Shown in pieces: positions 1 to 9,936 of a DNA stretch of 64,000 nucleotides. The notes beneath the pieces were generated by a model. That model saw only the letters and a program-made list of their open reading frames with translations. It was not told the DNA's origin and ran no database searches. The stretch is from Adiantum capillus-veneris (lineage: Eukaryota; Streptophyta; Polypodiopsida; Polypodiales; Pteridaceae): assembly GCA_014529385.2 (NCBI GenBank), contig CM043971.1, positions 95,457,840 to 95,521,839 of the forward strand. Direction: 5' to 3'. A program made the position numbers and the translations under genes. Every line of letters starts with the position of its first letter. The first letter of the stretch is position 1.

Positions 1-274
1 CATGAGACTACGCATCTTTTACATCCGAATGAGCTTGCTCAGCGGTAGGCAAAACAACTCTGGCAGCAGCAATCCTGTCACCAAAACCTGCGACATCCTC
101 AACATCGCATATATCCTCGAAACCAGGACGTACATCAATGCCCTGCACAATTTTCCAAATGCCCTTTGATATAAGGACATGTTGCATCATGTAAGCACAT
201 GTAGGGTGATTGTCTTCATCCAATCTGTCCTCAGCAACAAACATCTTGAACACATCTGTGTTATTGTTGGCCAT
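1..274 (-). pseudogene. Ty1/copia-type gag, N-terminal fragment, cut by window edge
   Basis: Reading leftward from an ATG at 274, the frame starts MANNNTDVFKMFVAEDRL and continues with a pattern typical of plant copia gag N-termini: NHPTCAYMMQHVLISKGIW, then IVQGIDVRP, then ARVVLPTAEQAHSDVKDA. Gag would form the particle that packages the element RNA. The frame meets a TAG at 8-10, directly after VKDA, where related gag proteins normally continue, so this copy is probably dead. It lies 260 bp downstream of a tRNA-Met-like primer site, as expected for gag. The larger open frame that continues upstream to 946 runs through LTR and leader and is not coding. Confidence 0.7.
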
Positions 275-536
275 GGTGAATGCCTGCACCTGATGTGAAA
301 ACTGCCCGAAAAGAGGAGAAACAAAGCGGGAACAATACGTGCTATATGCACAAACCATAGAAGACTGTAAGGGACCTATTATGCAAAAAACGGCACTTAT
401 AAAAATTTTGCACAAAATGACAAAAATGCCTGCACAATATTGCATGTAATGGAAATGGATCCGGAAATGAGCCTGAATCAAAAATCTGAGCAGGCGTGTA
501 TTGGAGCTACTGGCGACTAAGCCCGGAAGGATGCAA

Positions 537-551
537 CCTACTCTGATACTA
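537..551 (-). promoter_or_regulatory. primer-binding site of the left-edge copia-like element
   Basis: The minus strand reads TAGTATCAGAGTAGG, close to the plant copia primer site TGGTATCAGAGC that pairs with the 3' end of initiator tRNA-Met. It lies just inside the presumed LTR end at 554. Confidence 0.6.
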
Positions 552-553
552 GT

Positions 554-960
554 TGTTGGAACTAGGGTTGCAGGGAAACACACACAGCTTGGAGAAGACG
601 AAGGAAGCTCAAGGCACATAACAGAGAGTGTATTACTTAGTGTGAAATGGAAAGATATGATAGCCCTAGAATGATGGGCATATATAAAATGCATGGGGGA
701 AAAAAACCCTCCTAGTGAGGGAAAAAATACCTCGGCGGTCTTAACTGTGTTCACACACATCACTACCACATGTATATGGTAATAGCCTCCATGCTCTATG
801 TGATGTTGAAGAAAGTAAGGCATGTATGATATCCAAAGTAGCTTATGCATGCTTTCATGTGGATTTACACTCTCATCATATCCTTGTTTAGCTACCATGC
901 TATTGTGGTTGTACTTTGATTTATGCATTACCTCTAGGTCTACCACTTCAATACACAGAT
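554..960 (-). mobile_element. probable 5' LTR of the left-edge copia-like element (outer end uncertain)
   Basis: The inner end begins TGTTGGAACTAGG on the + strand, directly next to the primer site. A palindromic TATATA at 681-686 is a possible TATA box. The partner LTR lies outside the window, so the outer boundary near 960 is a guess. Confidence 0.45.
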
Positions 961-1227
961 TCTTTTTTTAGCACATTATCATGTTAGCATGATTCTTCAT
1001 AGTCATCATTTGATTCAAAGTATTGAGCCCCCCATGATGATAGGGGTTTTTATGCAAAGCATCTAAGTGGATTTGTGTGTAAAGAGAAGTAATTTTATCA
1101 TAAATGTGTGTATGAATATAAAAAAGCTAATGTGCCTATGTCAAGGTTCTTATGTAACTTTTTGGTTTTCTCTCTAATATAATTTCTTTGTACACTTATG
1201 GGAAAAAGAACTCGGTTTTTGTATCAC

Positions 1228-1294
<67 letters not shown>

Positions 1295-1774
1295 ATGCAT
1301 CTTCATGGCTTATCATGTGTGTATATCACTTAAATACTCATGGCATAAAACCCTAAACCTCGGGTTTAGGACAAGTTTGACTTTACTCTGCTGCATCTAT
1401 ATGTAGCATTTGATGCACACACACACATACAAACATGTGTCATGCATGCTCACATATGCACACATTTTGAAAAATTCTCACAAAGAGATATGAGAAAAAT
1501 GGCTTGATTAGATACTACATTAAATGAAGTAGGACCAACTACATTTTAGATCTACATAATTCTGATTGGAGTAGTGGTTCATAACTAGGTTTCATCCCAT
1601 GGTTGTGTAATATATTGAAATTGAAACGAAAAAAATACATTAATCAATAAAAGAAAAGAAATAAAGAGAGAACTAATTGAAAAGAGGTAAGAAGAATTGA
1701 AGAGATAGGCATGCAATTAGGTTTTTGAATGAGTTGCATATACAAGAAAATTTGAACAAACAAAAAGCGCATGT
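961..1774. other. AT-rich spacer, no gene seen
   Basis: No coding potential or recognised repeat apart from a (GA)n tract at 1230-1294 and a short CA stretch near 1419. Confidence 0.5.
1230..1294. repeat. (GA)n microsatellite
   Basis: About 65 bp of GA dinucleotide with one interruption. Confidence 0.95.
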
Positions 1775-2285
1775 TGGAGAGGGGGGATGGGGAACACACC
1801 CAACACACAATACAATGCCTCCCTATAGCTCAGGGCATCCACATCACCCCTAACCTCTCAGATAACACCTTCAAATCGGTTAATTTGCAGTAATGGAACA
1901 ATCCTTACACACAAAACAATAATCTCCTGTTCTGCTAAACCACTACTCATCACGAATACACCCCAATGGCTCCAACTCACCTTTCTCGACTCACACAATA
2001 CCCCAATTCTACCCTCTTTGCACCACACTATACTCCGTAGGCACACACCTTTGCAGGCACCAACATGCATGCAAAGAGCGAGAGAAAAGGAAGTGGAGGG
2101 GGAGAAACGACACAAGGAAGTGGGGCAATGGCTTAGTATTATTTAGCAAAGAGATAGTACAACCATTCGAGAGCTCCAATGGAAAGCTTCAACACAAAAC
2201 ACCTCCACAACGGGAGTATACATGCCTCCACCGTGCAAAAAAATCCCCTCAATTGGCAAAAAAGCCCTTTGAAATTCATGTGCAG

Positions 2286-2296
2286 CCCCTTTTATA
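2286..2296 (-). promoter_or_regulatory. candidate TATA box in element A 3' LTR
   Basis: The minus strand reads TATAAAAGGGG. The same string is conserved at the matching place in the 5' LTR (7826-7836), which supports a promoter role. Confidence 0.5.
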
Positions 2297-2588
2297 TGAA
2301 TGGCTAAGCCCAAAAAAAGGAAAAAATTGAATTCCCTAGCTAGTGCAATTCAAGTTGAGCCGTCTTTGCTATTTTTTGTCCATTGCACCCACTTGGCATG
2401 CCCTTTTTAGTATTATCCCTACATGGTGGACACCGCTTTGTTCTTTGTACGACTGGAATTGCCCTCTTGGCCGCCCTTTGAGCTCTCTCTCTATCTCTCG
2501 TATGCTTCTTCCCTTGTACCTGGGGGCCCACCGGCCTTTTCCTTCGCACACACCTACCCCTCCCCAAGGCACTAGCGACCTCGCTAGT

Positions 2589-2626
<38 letters not shown>
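2589..2626 (+). repeat. poly-G tract, 38 bases
   Basis: Thirty-eight consecutive G. It gives rise to spurious polyglycine and polyproline open frames. Confidence 0.95.
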
Positions 2627-2629
<3 letters not shown>

Positions 2630-3975
2630 TTTTCTCTCAAAAGTTAGGCCGCCTTGGGCCCGTGTGAACCACCGCTTGGCAGGCACCACTACCACGTCAT
2701 CACCACTGCGAACCACCTATTGGTGCCACCAGCCACTGCCACTGCCACACGCCACCTACATTGGCCAAAAAAGTGCCAAGTGCCGGATGCGCCGCTAGGG
2801 CAGTGCCATGTGCTGACCGCCATGGACACCACGTGAGCAAGTTCTCTCTCTCGCTTGCAAACATTATAGGCCTCATGGCCTAGGCCTTATACCCCCCATC
2901 TTCAACTGCATACCTTGCTTACGGGTTCATTGAGCACCACGTGGTAGCTGCACGACGTTAATCCCTTTAGAACCCCCCAAAATCCCCTTTGCATTTCTCA
3001 TTGGAATCCCTTTTGCCCCTCATCTTCATAGCTATACCATTTTGTGACTTCGAGATCCGGTTCCCGATCCGTAAAGCCCTGGCAGAAGACCACATGACTA
3101 TCTCAAACCCCCCCCCCTCCCCCAGCTTTTCCGCATTCCAAGATTCTCAAGACCTTAAACAGAGGCCGCAAAACTGTGAGAAAACCATATGTAGCCAACC
3201 TTGAGCAACCGCACTCCAACTTTGGCCTACCATAACTCGCAGTCCGTAACTCCGTTTGGTGAGCAGTCAGTTCTTGGTTAGCTCCATACATCACATAGAA
3301 TACATAAAATCCCTGGCAAAGGTCCCAAAGTCTCAGATGGCACATCGACCGAGGGGACCCAACCAAAAAGGTATTGGCCCCTGGTGAAACTTTACCTGCT
3401 AATATCTTGACATTAGATTGCCGATCTAGAAAGATCAACAGGCTTCATAAATCAAGCACTACACATCTATCCACTGAAACTAGCTCGGACTACCTGGCAT
3501 CACTTGCCCTGTCCGTCTCAGATCTGGAATGCATTGCACCTTCAAAATCAAATATCTTGGGCTCTGTAGCTCTGTTTGATGTGCCATGTGAACCTGCTTC
3601 CTCATCATTTCAAGCTCTACATTTCTAGGCAAAGAGACTGTACCTTGAACCTCTTTCATTTTGCCACCCAAATTAGCCCTTCCTAGAGCCCTCCTTGGCC
3701 TATAAACCGCATCAACCATACACATCCGCTACTACATGCGTGCCCAAGATCTTTGTAGCTGCTCCTGTCCTTTGCCATGCTTCTGCTAGCCTACACATAC
3801 CTGCCCATGCCATCTTCTATGGTCGACCAACTTTGGCTACACCATCATTGCCCACCCCCTAGTTGAGCATTTTTGCTCAACTAGAAAAGATTGTTATTTC
3901 ACTACAAATTGCAAACACTGAACACACTATGATAAAACAAAAAAGAACTCGACTGTATGTACATAATTTTATTTC

Positions 3976-4725
3976 TTAGCATATTAGAAGCCTGCTTAGG
4001 TTGGTTGTCCAACCCCCTCCGTCAAAACCTGATGTATCGCTGGCACCAATTCCCTTTCGAAATAAAGCTTGAGACGCACACCATTTACCATGTTCTTGAG
4101 AGAGCAACCATCCATCCTCATTAGCGAATAAGTACCATTGGGAAAATCCCGGTGGACCTTGTAAGGCCCTGTCTATTTTTTTGAATTTCTTTTGAAAGGC
4201 GAAGTCAAGATAGCTCTCGTACTTCATCACCAGATCACCCTTCTTGATCAGCTTTTCTGGCAAATGTTGTTTGAACTTCGCCACTCTTCTCTCGCATTGC
4301 TTCACATAGAGATCTGCTATCGCTTCACGATCCATCTTCAAAGTTTCAAGACTTGTAATTTTATCCTACAAAAAATCCCGATGAGCTTTATCATCTTGCC
4401 ACAAACCTTTGAGCGCTCCTAATTGCACATGCACATGCAACACTGCTTCCTTGCCATAGACCAACTCATAAGGACTCCATCTCGAACCATACGTCATCCA
4501 ATCTTCTTCCACTAGAGTAAACCTTTGGGCCCTTTGAAAAATCCTCCTCTTTTGTAGCTTTGATAGCCCTTCTGAACATTGACCTGTGCTCAAGAAATTG
4601 TCATTGTCTTTTAAAAGTCTCCCTTCCTGTATAAGTAGCCGGTGCCACATACAAACTTGACACTTGAGTTTGCACACGACTGCTAGCCAACCGATCCGCC
4701 TCTTGGTTTTGCTCCCTTCTAACAT
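3976..4725 (-). pseudogene. element A integrase remnants
   Basis: Two frame-shifted pieces remain. The upstream piece (4366-4725) ends its recognisable part with YGSRWSPYELVYGKEAVL, matching the end of the gypsy integrase core, usually SPFQLVYGKEAVLP. The downstream piece (3976-4341) has KLIKKGDLVMKYESYLDFAF and later WLLSQEHGKWC, the post-core region with KxGDLV followed by a small barrel domain. The zinc-binding HHCC region and the first catalytic acidic residues are absent, so this copy cannot insert DNA. No chromodomain is seen. Confidence 0.75.
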
Positions 4726-4801
4726 GTTTGAACTGCACTAATTCAAAAAACTTCAGCTTCTTTATAGGAAAAAACTAGTTCTTGAGAGAGTCCCTCTTTA
4801 C

Positions 4802-5248
4802 CTAACATTGGCCTAAAAATTGCTTGATAACCAAGAGAGCATCACCTTTTACTATCAACCTTGATATGCCAAACTCAATACACTGCTTTAGACCCAAATA
4901 TAAAGTAAGATACTCCGCCTCAGTGTTGGTATGAACCTCTTCCAAGTCGTAAGATTTTGAAAAGATTACTGTGCCATGGGAATCTTGGATCATCACACCT
5001 CCACTTGCTTTTTGGGTTACCCTTCTGTAAGCACCATCAAGCCACATAGTGAAGGCCCCTACCAACTCTGGCTCCTCTTTATCTTCCTCTCGCACCACCC
5101 TTGGATAAACTGGTAACTCGACCTCTTTGTTGACTTGGATATCCACCAGATGAGGCCGCCTAGTGTGGTCAACTTTGAACTCAAACTCAAACTCTTGGGG
5201 CTCTATCACCCACTTCATGATCCGCTTCCTTGGCTTCAAGTATAGCAC
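4802..5248 (-). pseudogene. element A RNase H-like domain
   Basis: The frame encodes FTMWLDGAYRRVTQKASGGV, then EVHTNTEAEYLTLYLGL and SRLIVKGDALLVIKQFLGQ. This is the RNase H fold of Ty3/gypsy pol, with the first Asp in WLDGA, the Glu in TEAEY and the Asp in KGDA all visible. Such domains remove the RNA strand after reverse transcription. The segment is open over 148 residues but has lost its joined RT and integrase, and the frame has no ATG start. It continues the frame of the RT remnant only across a stop at 5249-5251. Confidence 0.75.
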
Positions 5249-5901
5249 CTAATTCTTAGCCATCAATACATAAAATTTACGAATGATCAAATACACTTTG
5301 AACTTATTGTAGGCAAGGACTAAATCCATCACCCACTGCTCCGCTTTCATATAGGTAGCTTCTCTCAAGCTTATTACTCTACTCTCGAAGTAAACAAGCT
5401 TGTAGCTTCTCCCCACTTTTTGTAACAGTACTGCTCCAATGGTCACCGTTCCCACTGTCATAGCAATATAGAAGTCATCCTCTTGGTTGGGAGGGCACAC
5501 CGTAGGTAGCTGATATAGAATACCCTTCACTTTGTCAAACGCTTCTTGAGCTTCATCATCCCACTGTAATCCATGTATGTTGAGCCCTCTTTTGAAGAGG
5601 ATAAACATACCGAGACAACATTCCAAAAAAACATGATAGATATTTTAACTTATGCAATGAACGATGACAATCCTATCGCACTGGTGGGAGGCTCCATCAG
5701 AACCAAAGCGTTCACTTTCTCTGGATCCACTTCTATACCATTCTATGAGACCACATGGCCCAACAGCTGAGCCCACGGTTGTGCCAATTTGCACTTCTTT
5801 GGGTTCAATTGCCCTCCTTTCTCATCTAGCCTTTAGAAGCACAACTTCAACTTGGACAGGTGTTCTTCCCTGGAACTATAACAACCAATATCATCATGAA
5901 A
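5249..5901 (-). pseudogene. element A reverse transcriptase, C-terminal remnant
   Basis: Reading leftward, FHDDI at about 5887-5901 sits where the catalytic YxDDI should be. It is followed by SREEHLSKLKLCF, QLNPKKCKLAQP, LLGHVVS and GIEVDPEKVNAL, the thumb region of gypsy RT. The RNase H-like connection follows (5249-5626): HGLQWDDEAQEAFDKVKGIL and IGAVLLQKVGRSYKLVYF. In-frame stops and shifts break it. All RT upstream of the active-site strand has been deleted, with the junction near 5902. The active-site Tyr is replaced. Confidence 0.75.
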
Positions 5902-6127
5902 ACTCTAATGAACTTACCGGCATGAACACTTTGTTCATCCAATCTTGAAAGGTAGCATGCACATCACCTCTTACTCGGGGAAGCCTTGTGCTGACAATGG
6001 TTGACCATTGTCTCCTCAATTTTGGGTTTAATGAAAGCAGCTGTCCAAAAGTGATGTTAGCTTTTTGATTTTGAACATCTCTTACCAGGTTGTATTCAGG
6101 ATTACCACTTCCCAACTGAAAGTCCAT
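5902..6127 (-). pseudogene. element A gag-pol linker before the protease
   Basis: Frame with YNLVRDVQNQKANITFGQLL and then LNPKLRRQW. This matches the segment just upstream of the aspartic protease in many plant gypsy elements (ANISFGQLLxLSPKLR). The protease itself is missing and the sequence jumps to the RT active site near 5901, marking the internal deletion. Confidence 0.6.
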
Positions 6128-6220
6128 TTGTGTAAGATTTTGTCTTCATCTTCTCTTGCTTGGCTTTGGTTGCTCTTGGACTTCGTTCATATTCTCTTTA
6201 CCTTTCCTTGCTCTAGTTTC

Positions 6221-6565
6221 TCATTTTGTCTGTGTCTCCCTTTCACCTCTTGCTCTTTTGTTGGCCATAATATCGACCTCCTGCTTGTCAACGTTAATAT
6301 TATTAATGTTTTGCACTTCATCATTACCTGACAGAGCCAGTGGTGCTTGATTTTTAACTTCTTGCTGCTCCCTTTGACCATTAAATTGTGCTTGCCCCCT
6401 ACCTTGACCAAATAGAGGATACATGCCGCCCCTTTCCCTCAGTGGATGAGGGTAATCCGGAGCATAGTGGCCCTCCTCTCCACAATTATAACACCTGCTA
6501 GGAAGTTGCCTAGCCTTGCCTCTTCCTGCACTTGCCCGACCTCTGTCCATAACACTTAAACACAA
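6221..6565 (-). pseudogene. element A gag zinc knuckle region
   Basis: Frame with CYNCGEEGHYAPDYP. The first Cys, second Cys and His keep the CX2CX4HX4C spacing, but the last Cys is a Tyr, so zinc binding is probably lost. Basic and Gln/Gly-rich residues surround it, as usual for a retroelement nucleocapsid. It follows the gag domain with a frame break near 6566-6646. Confidence 0.75.
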
Positions 6566-6646
6566 TTATTGTATTTGCTCAGATAAATCTTGAACCATAC
6601 ATACCAATTGTTCAGGAATGGTTTCCACCCCCTGATTTGTATGGTT

Positions 6647-7285
6647 CTACACTTGAACTTCTTCCCTTGGACTTGGAGTAGGATTGGGAATCATCACCTC
6701 ATATCCCAGTGCACCTTGCTTGATCTTCTTTTTAATTTTCCGGCTATTTTCCCGTGCAATAGTGACCGCTCTGTTGAAATTCTCTGGGCTCTCAAAATCC
6801 AGATTCTCACGAACTTTGGGATGCAAACAAGCCATAAATTTTTCCAATTTAAAGTACTCACCACCATTAGCCAATTGCGCGGCAATTGCAAAATCCCTCT
6901 TGCATTCCTCAAAGCAGTTGAGGAAAACACAATACTCCTCGTTCACATCTTGCTTCAAATTCTTCAATTTTGTATCTAAATTGACGAGGGACACCTCCTT
7001 ACAAAAATCATGCAGAAAAAGGGCCCGCAAAACTGACCACATAAGTCTGGGTTCCCCTTCCAAAGCATAGAACCATGTTTTTGCTCTTCCTTGCATCAAC
7101 AACGGAATCGTCTGCATCTTGCTATCTTCATTTGGCATATGCAACAATAACATATACAACTCAAAGTCGGACATCCACTCCTCCGAGGCTTCTTCCCTAG
7201 TGAAAACTGGTCCATAACTTCGTGCTGCCTTCTTTGCTTGATGAAAAAACCCTTCTTTGATCAAAATTGACGAGCAATCAATTGC
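6647..7285 (-). pseudogene. element A gag capsid domain
   Basis: The frame carries a retrotransposon gag domain: GPVFTREEASEEWMSDFELY, PLLMQGRAKTWFYALEGEP, VLRALFLHDFCKEV, then the heptad-like end KLEKFMACLHPKVRENL. It is open for about 205 residues to TGA at 6647 and starts within about 30 bp of the LTR end. There is no ATG; the frame is simply open after a stop just upstream. Capsid proteins of this family assemble the particle that holds element RNA. It is decayed but recognisable. Confidence 0.8.
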
Positions 7286-7308
7286 TCCTCAGTGGGGGCA
7301 CTAGAAGA

Positions 7309-8234
7309 TGGAGAGCAGGAATGGGCAACACACCCAACACACAATAGAATGCCTCCCAATAGCTCAGGGCATCCACAACACCCCTAACCTTTCAACTAAC
7401 ACCTTCAAATCGGCTAATTTGCAGTAATGGATCAATACTTACACACAAAACAATAATCTCCTACTCTGCTAAACCACTACTCTGCATGAATGCACCTCGA
7501 ATGCACCTCTGGCTCAACTCACCTTTCTCGACTCACACAACACCCCAATTCTAATCTTTTTGCACCACACTATACTCTGCGGGCACACACCTCCACAGGC
7601 ATCAACATCCATGCAAAGAGCGAGAGAAAAGGAAGGGGAGGGGGAGAAATGACACAAGGAAGTGGGGCAATGGCTTAGTATTATTTAGCAGAGAGATAGT
7701 ACAACCATTGTAGCTTCAATGGCAAGCTTCAACGCAAAACACCTTCACAACGGGAGTATATAGGCCTCCACCGTGCAAAAAAATCCCCTCAATTGGAAAA
7801 AAAGCCCTTTAAAATTAATGTGTAGCCCCTTTTATACGAATGGCTAAGCCCAAAAAAAGAAAAAAATGAATTCCCTAGGTCGTGCAATTGAACTTGAGCC
7901 CTCTTTGGTATTTTTTGTGCATTGCACCCACTCGGCATGCCTTTTTCTAGTATTATCCCTACATGGTGGACACCTTGCTTGTTCTTTGTTTGGATGGAAT
8001 TTCCCCCTTGGCCGCCCTTTGAGCTCTCTCAAAAAGCTAGGCGGCCTTGGGTCCGTGGGAACCACCGCTAGGCGGGCACCACTGCCATGTCATCACTGCC
8101 ATGAACCGCCTACTGGTGCCACCAGCCACTGCCATTATTGCACGCCATCTACACTGGCCAAAACAGCACCAAGCGCCACCCAAATGCGCCGCCAGGGCAG
8201 GGCCCTCTATGATGACCGCCATGGACACCACAAG

Positions 8235-8272
<38 letters not shown>

Positions 8273-8770
8273 TGCAAACATTATAGGCCTCATGGCCTAG
8301 GCCTTATACCCCCCATCTTTGAGTGTGGACCTTGCTTATAGGTTCATTGAGTGCCACATGGAAACTGCACGGCCTTCAACCCTTTAGAGCCCCCCAAAAT
8401 CCCCTTTGCATTGCTCATTGGAATCCCTTTTTCCCCCCATCTTCATAGCTCTGTCATTTGTGACTTTGAGATCCGGCTCCTGATCCATAAAGCCCTGGTG
8501 GAAGACCACATGATTGGCTCCAAATCCCCTTGGATTTTCCACATTCCCAAATTCTCAAGACCACAAACCGAGGCCGCAAAAATGTGAGAAAACCATCTAT
8601 AGCCAGCCTTCAGCAACCGCACCCCGACTTTGGCCGACCATAACTCGCAGTCAGTAGCTCCGTTAGGTGAGAAATCAGTTCTTGATAGCTCCATACATCA
8701 TATAGAATACATACAATCCATGGAAAAGCTCCAAAAATCTCAAATGGCACACGACCAAGGCGACCCAACC
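7309..8770 (-). repeat. element A 5' LTR, first part
   Basis: Aligns with 1775 to about 3360. It is cut at 8770 by insertion of element B and resumes at 14521. Relative to the 3' LTR it lacks about 150 bp between two CTCTCT runs (near 8025), which looks like a slippage or short-repeat deletion. A (CT)n tract lies at 8241-8269. Confidence 0.85.
7826..7836 (-). promoter_or_regulatory. candidate TATA box in element A 5' LTR
   Basis: The minus strand reads TATAAAAGGGG, conserved with 2286-2296. Confidence 0.5.
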
Positions 8771-8973
8771 TGCTACATATGAGAGCGCGATGGCCCTGCA
8801 AAATACTCATAATAACACAATACATACCATAAAACGATAAATCGGTATACACGAATCGTTGCACATGCACATTATCAAACAACATACGGGAACAGAGAGA
8901 GACATAGAGCGAGAGAGAGAAGAAGAGCACGTGCAGATGCGCCTCCTAGAGCGGAGTACCACACCAACACGAC

Positions 8974-9057
<84 letters not shown>

Positions 9058-9320
9058 AATAATAGACACAGGTGCTGGGTGCAATCTCCCCTCGTGCAAG
9101 AGTGAGCATTTCCCTCTTGCACATATTTATTTATAGGTTTCTTGAATGCCTAAAAATGAGTACAAACTGGCCGGCCGGACATAATTGGCCAAAGCTCATA
9201 AAGAGCACTTGAATAATCAAATATACATAAAATGTAATATCCTTCTGCATAATCCATTATCTGCTGATTCTTTTGCCACTTGTCAGCTAAAATAGATAAT
9301 AAAATATCAATTCTATAACA
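8771..9320 (-). repeat. element B 3' LTR
   Basis: 550 bp with TG...CA ends and a long (GA)n tract at about 8976-9049. A TATAAATA box is present on the minus strand at 9128-9135. A purine-rich stretch (minus strand GGAGAGGTA, 9321-9329) lies directly inside and may be the polypurine tract. Confidence 0.9.
9128..9135 (-). promoter_or_regulatory. candidate TATA box, element B LTR
   Basis: TATAAATA on the minus strand, conserved at 14323-14330 in the partner LTR, in the tandem copies and in the diverged relative at 45606-45613. Confidence 0.55.
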
Positions 9321-9736
9321 TACCTCTCCATTGGAAAGCAATGGCCTCAGTTGCGAAGATAAAATCTGCAAACAATATTTGTCAAAGACAATGATTAGAA
9401 ATCCGTATCAAATAGTAAAATAAAATCCATAAAATTAGACACATTGGTTATGCCTACCATCATCAACATACTACCTATTCTAGTGTCCCATACCAATAGA
9501 ATAAGTAGTATATGTGATACCCTAATGAATCAGGATATCATTGGTCACACTCATCATTGTATAAATCAATTCTCATCAATCTCAAGTTCACTTCATAAAT
9601 ACTGTCGCGACAGAAAATCATCATATACCAATTCCAAATCCAAATCCAAAATATCTTTCATTTTCTATACCCGGGTAACAAAATCATACCAGTTATAGTG
9701 GTGGCCAGCCACTTCAGCATGATTTTGTGATCGGTG

Positions 9737-9936
9737 TTGCCTAAATCGGCGTATCTACACCAATAAGACGTGCTGCCTAAATCGGTGAATCTGCACTAAT
9801 GCTGCCTAAATCGGCAAATCTACATTTGTTATAAGTTTAAAAATCATGAATCTGCAATTTATCAATGTGCTGCCTAATTCGGCAAATCTGCACTAGGATG
9901 AGCATTTACACACTGCCTAAACCGGCGAATCTGTGT
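9737..9936 (+). repeat. five irregularly spaced copies of a 24-bp motif
   Basis: Copies of CTGCCTAAATCGGC followed by AATCTGCAC or close variants start near 9737, 9773, 9802, 9870 and 9913, with an extra half copy (ATGAATCTGCA) near 9846. Spacings are 36, 29, 68 and 43 bp, so this is not a simple tandem array. It lies about 400 bp inside the 3' LTR of element B. Confidence 0.8.

Larger units (their letters stand above)
1775..3844 (-). repeat. element A 3' LTR (about 2.07 kb)
   Basis: It starts TGGAGAGG and ends GGCTACACCA on the + strand. It aligns along its length with 7309-8770 and then 14521-15002. It carries a segment of about 150 bp around 2485-2640, including a 38-base poly-G, that the 5' LTR lacks. 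Confidence 0.85.

Noticed and set aside
8-946. 312-codon minus-strand open frame
   Set aside because: Only the last 90 codons resemble gag. The rest runs through the LTR, primer site and leader and has no protein-like features.
9737-9936. CRISPR-like array
   Set aside because: Spacing of the repeats is irregular, repeats vary, and the context is a plant retroelement.
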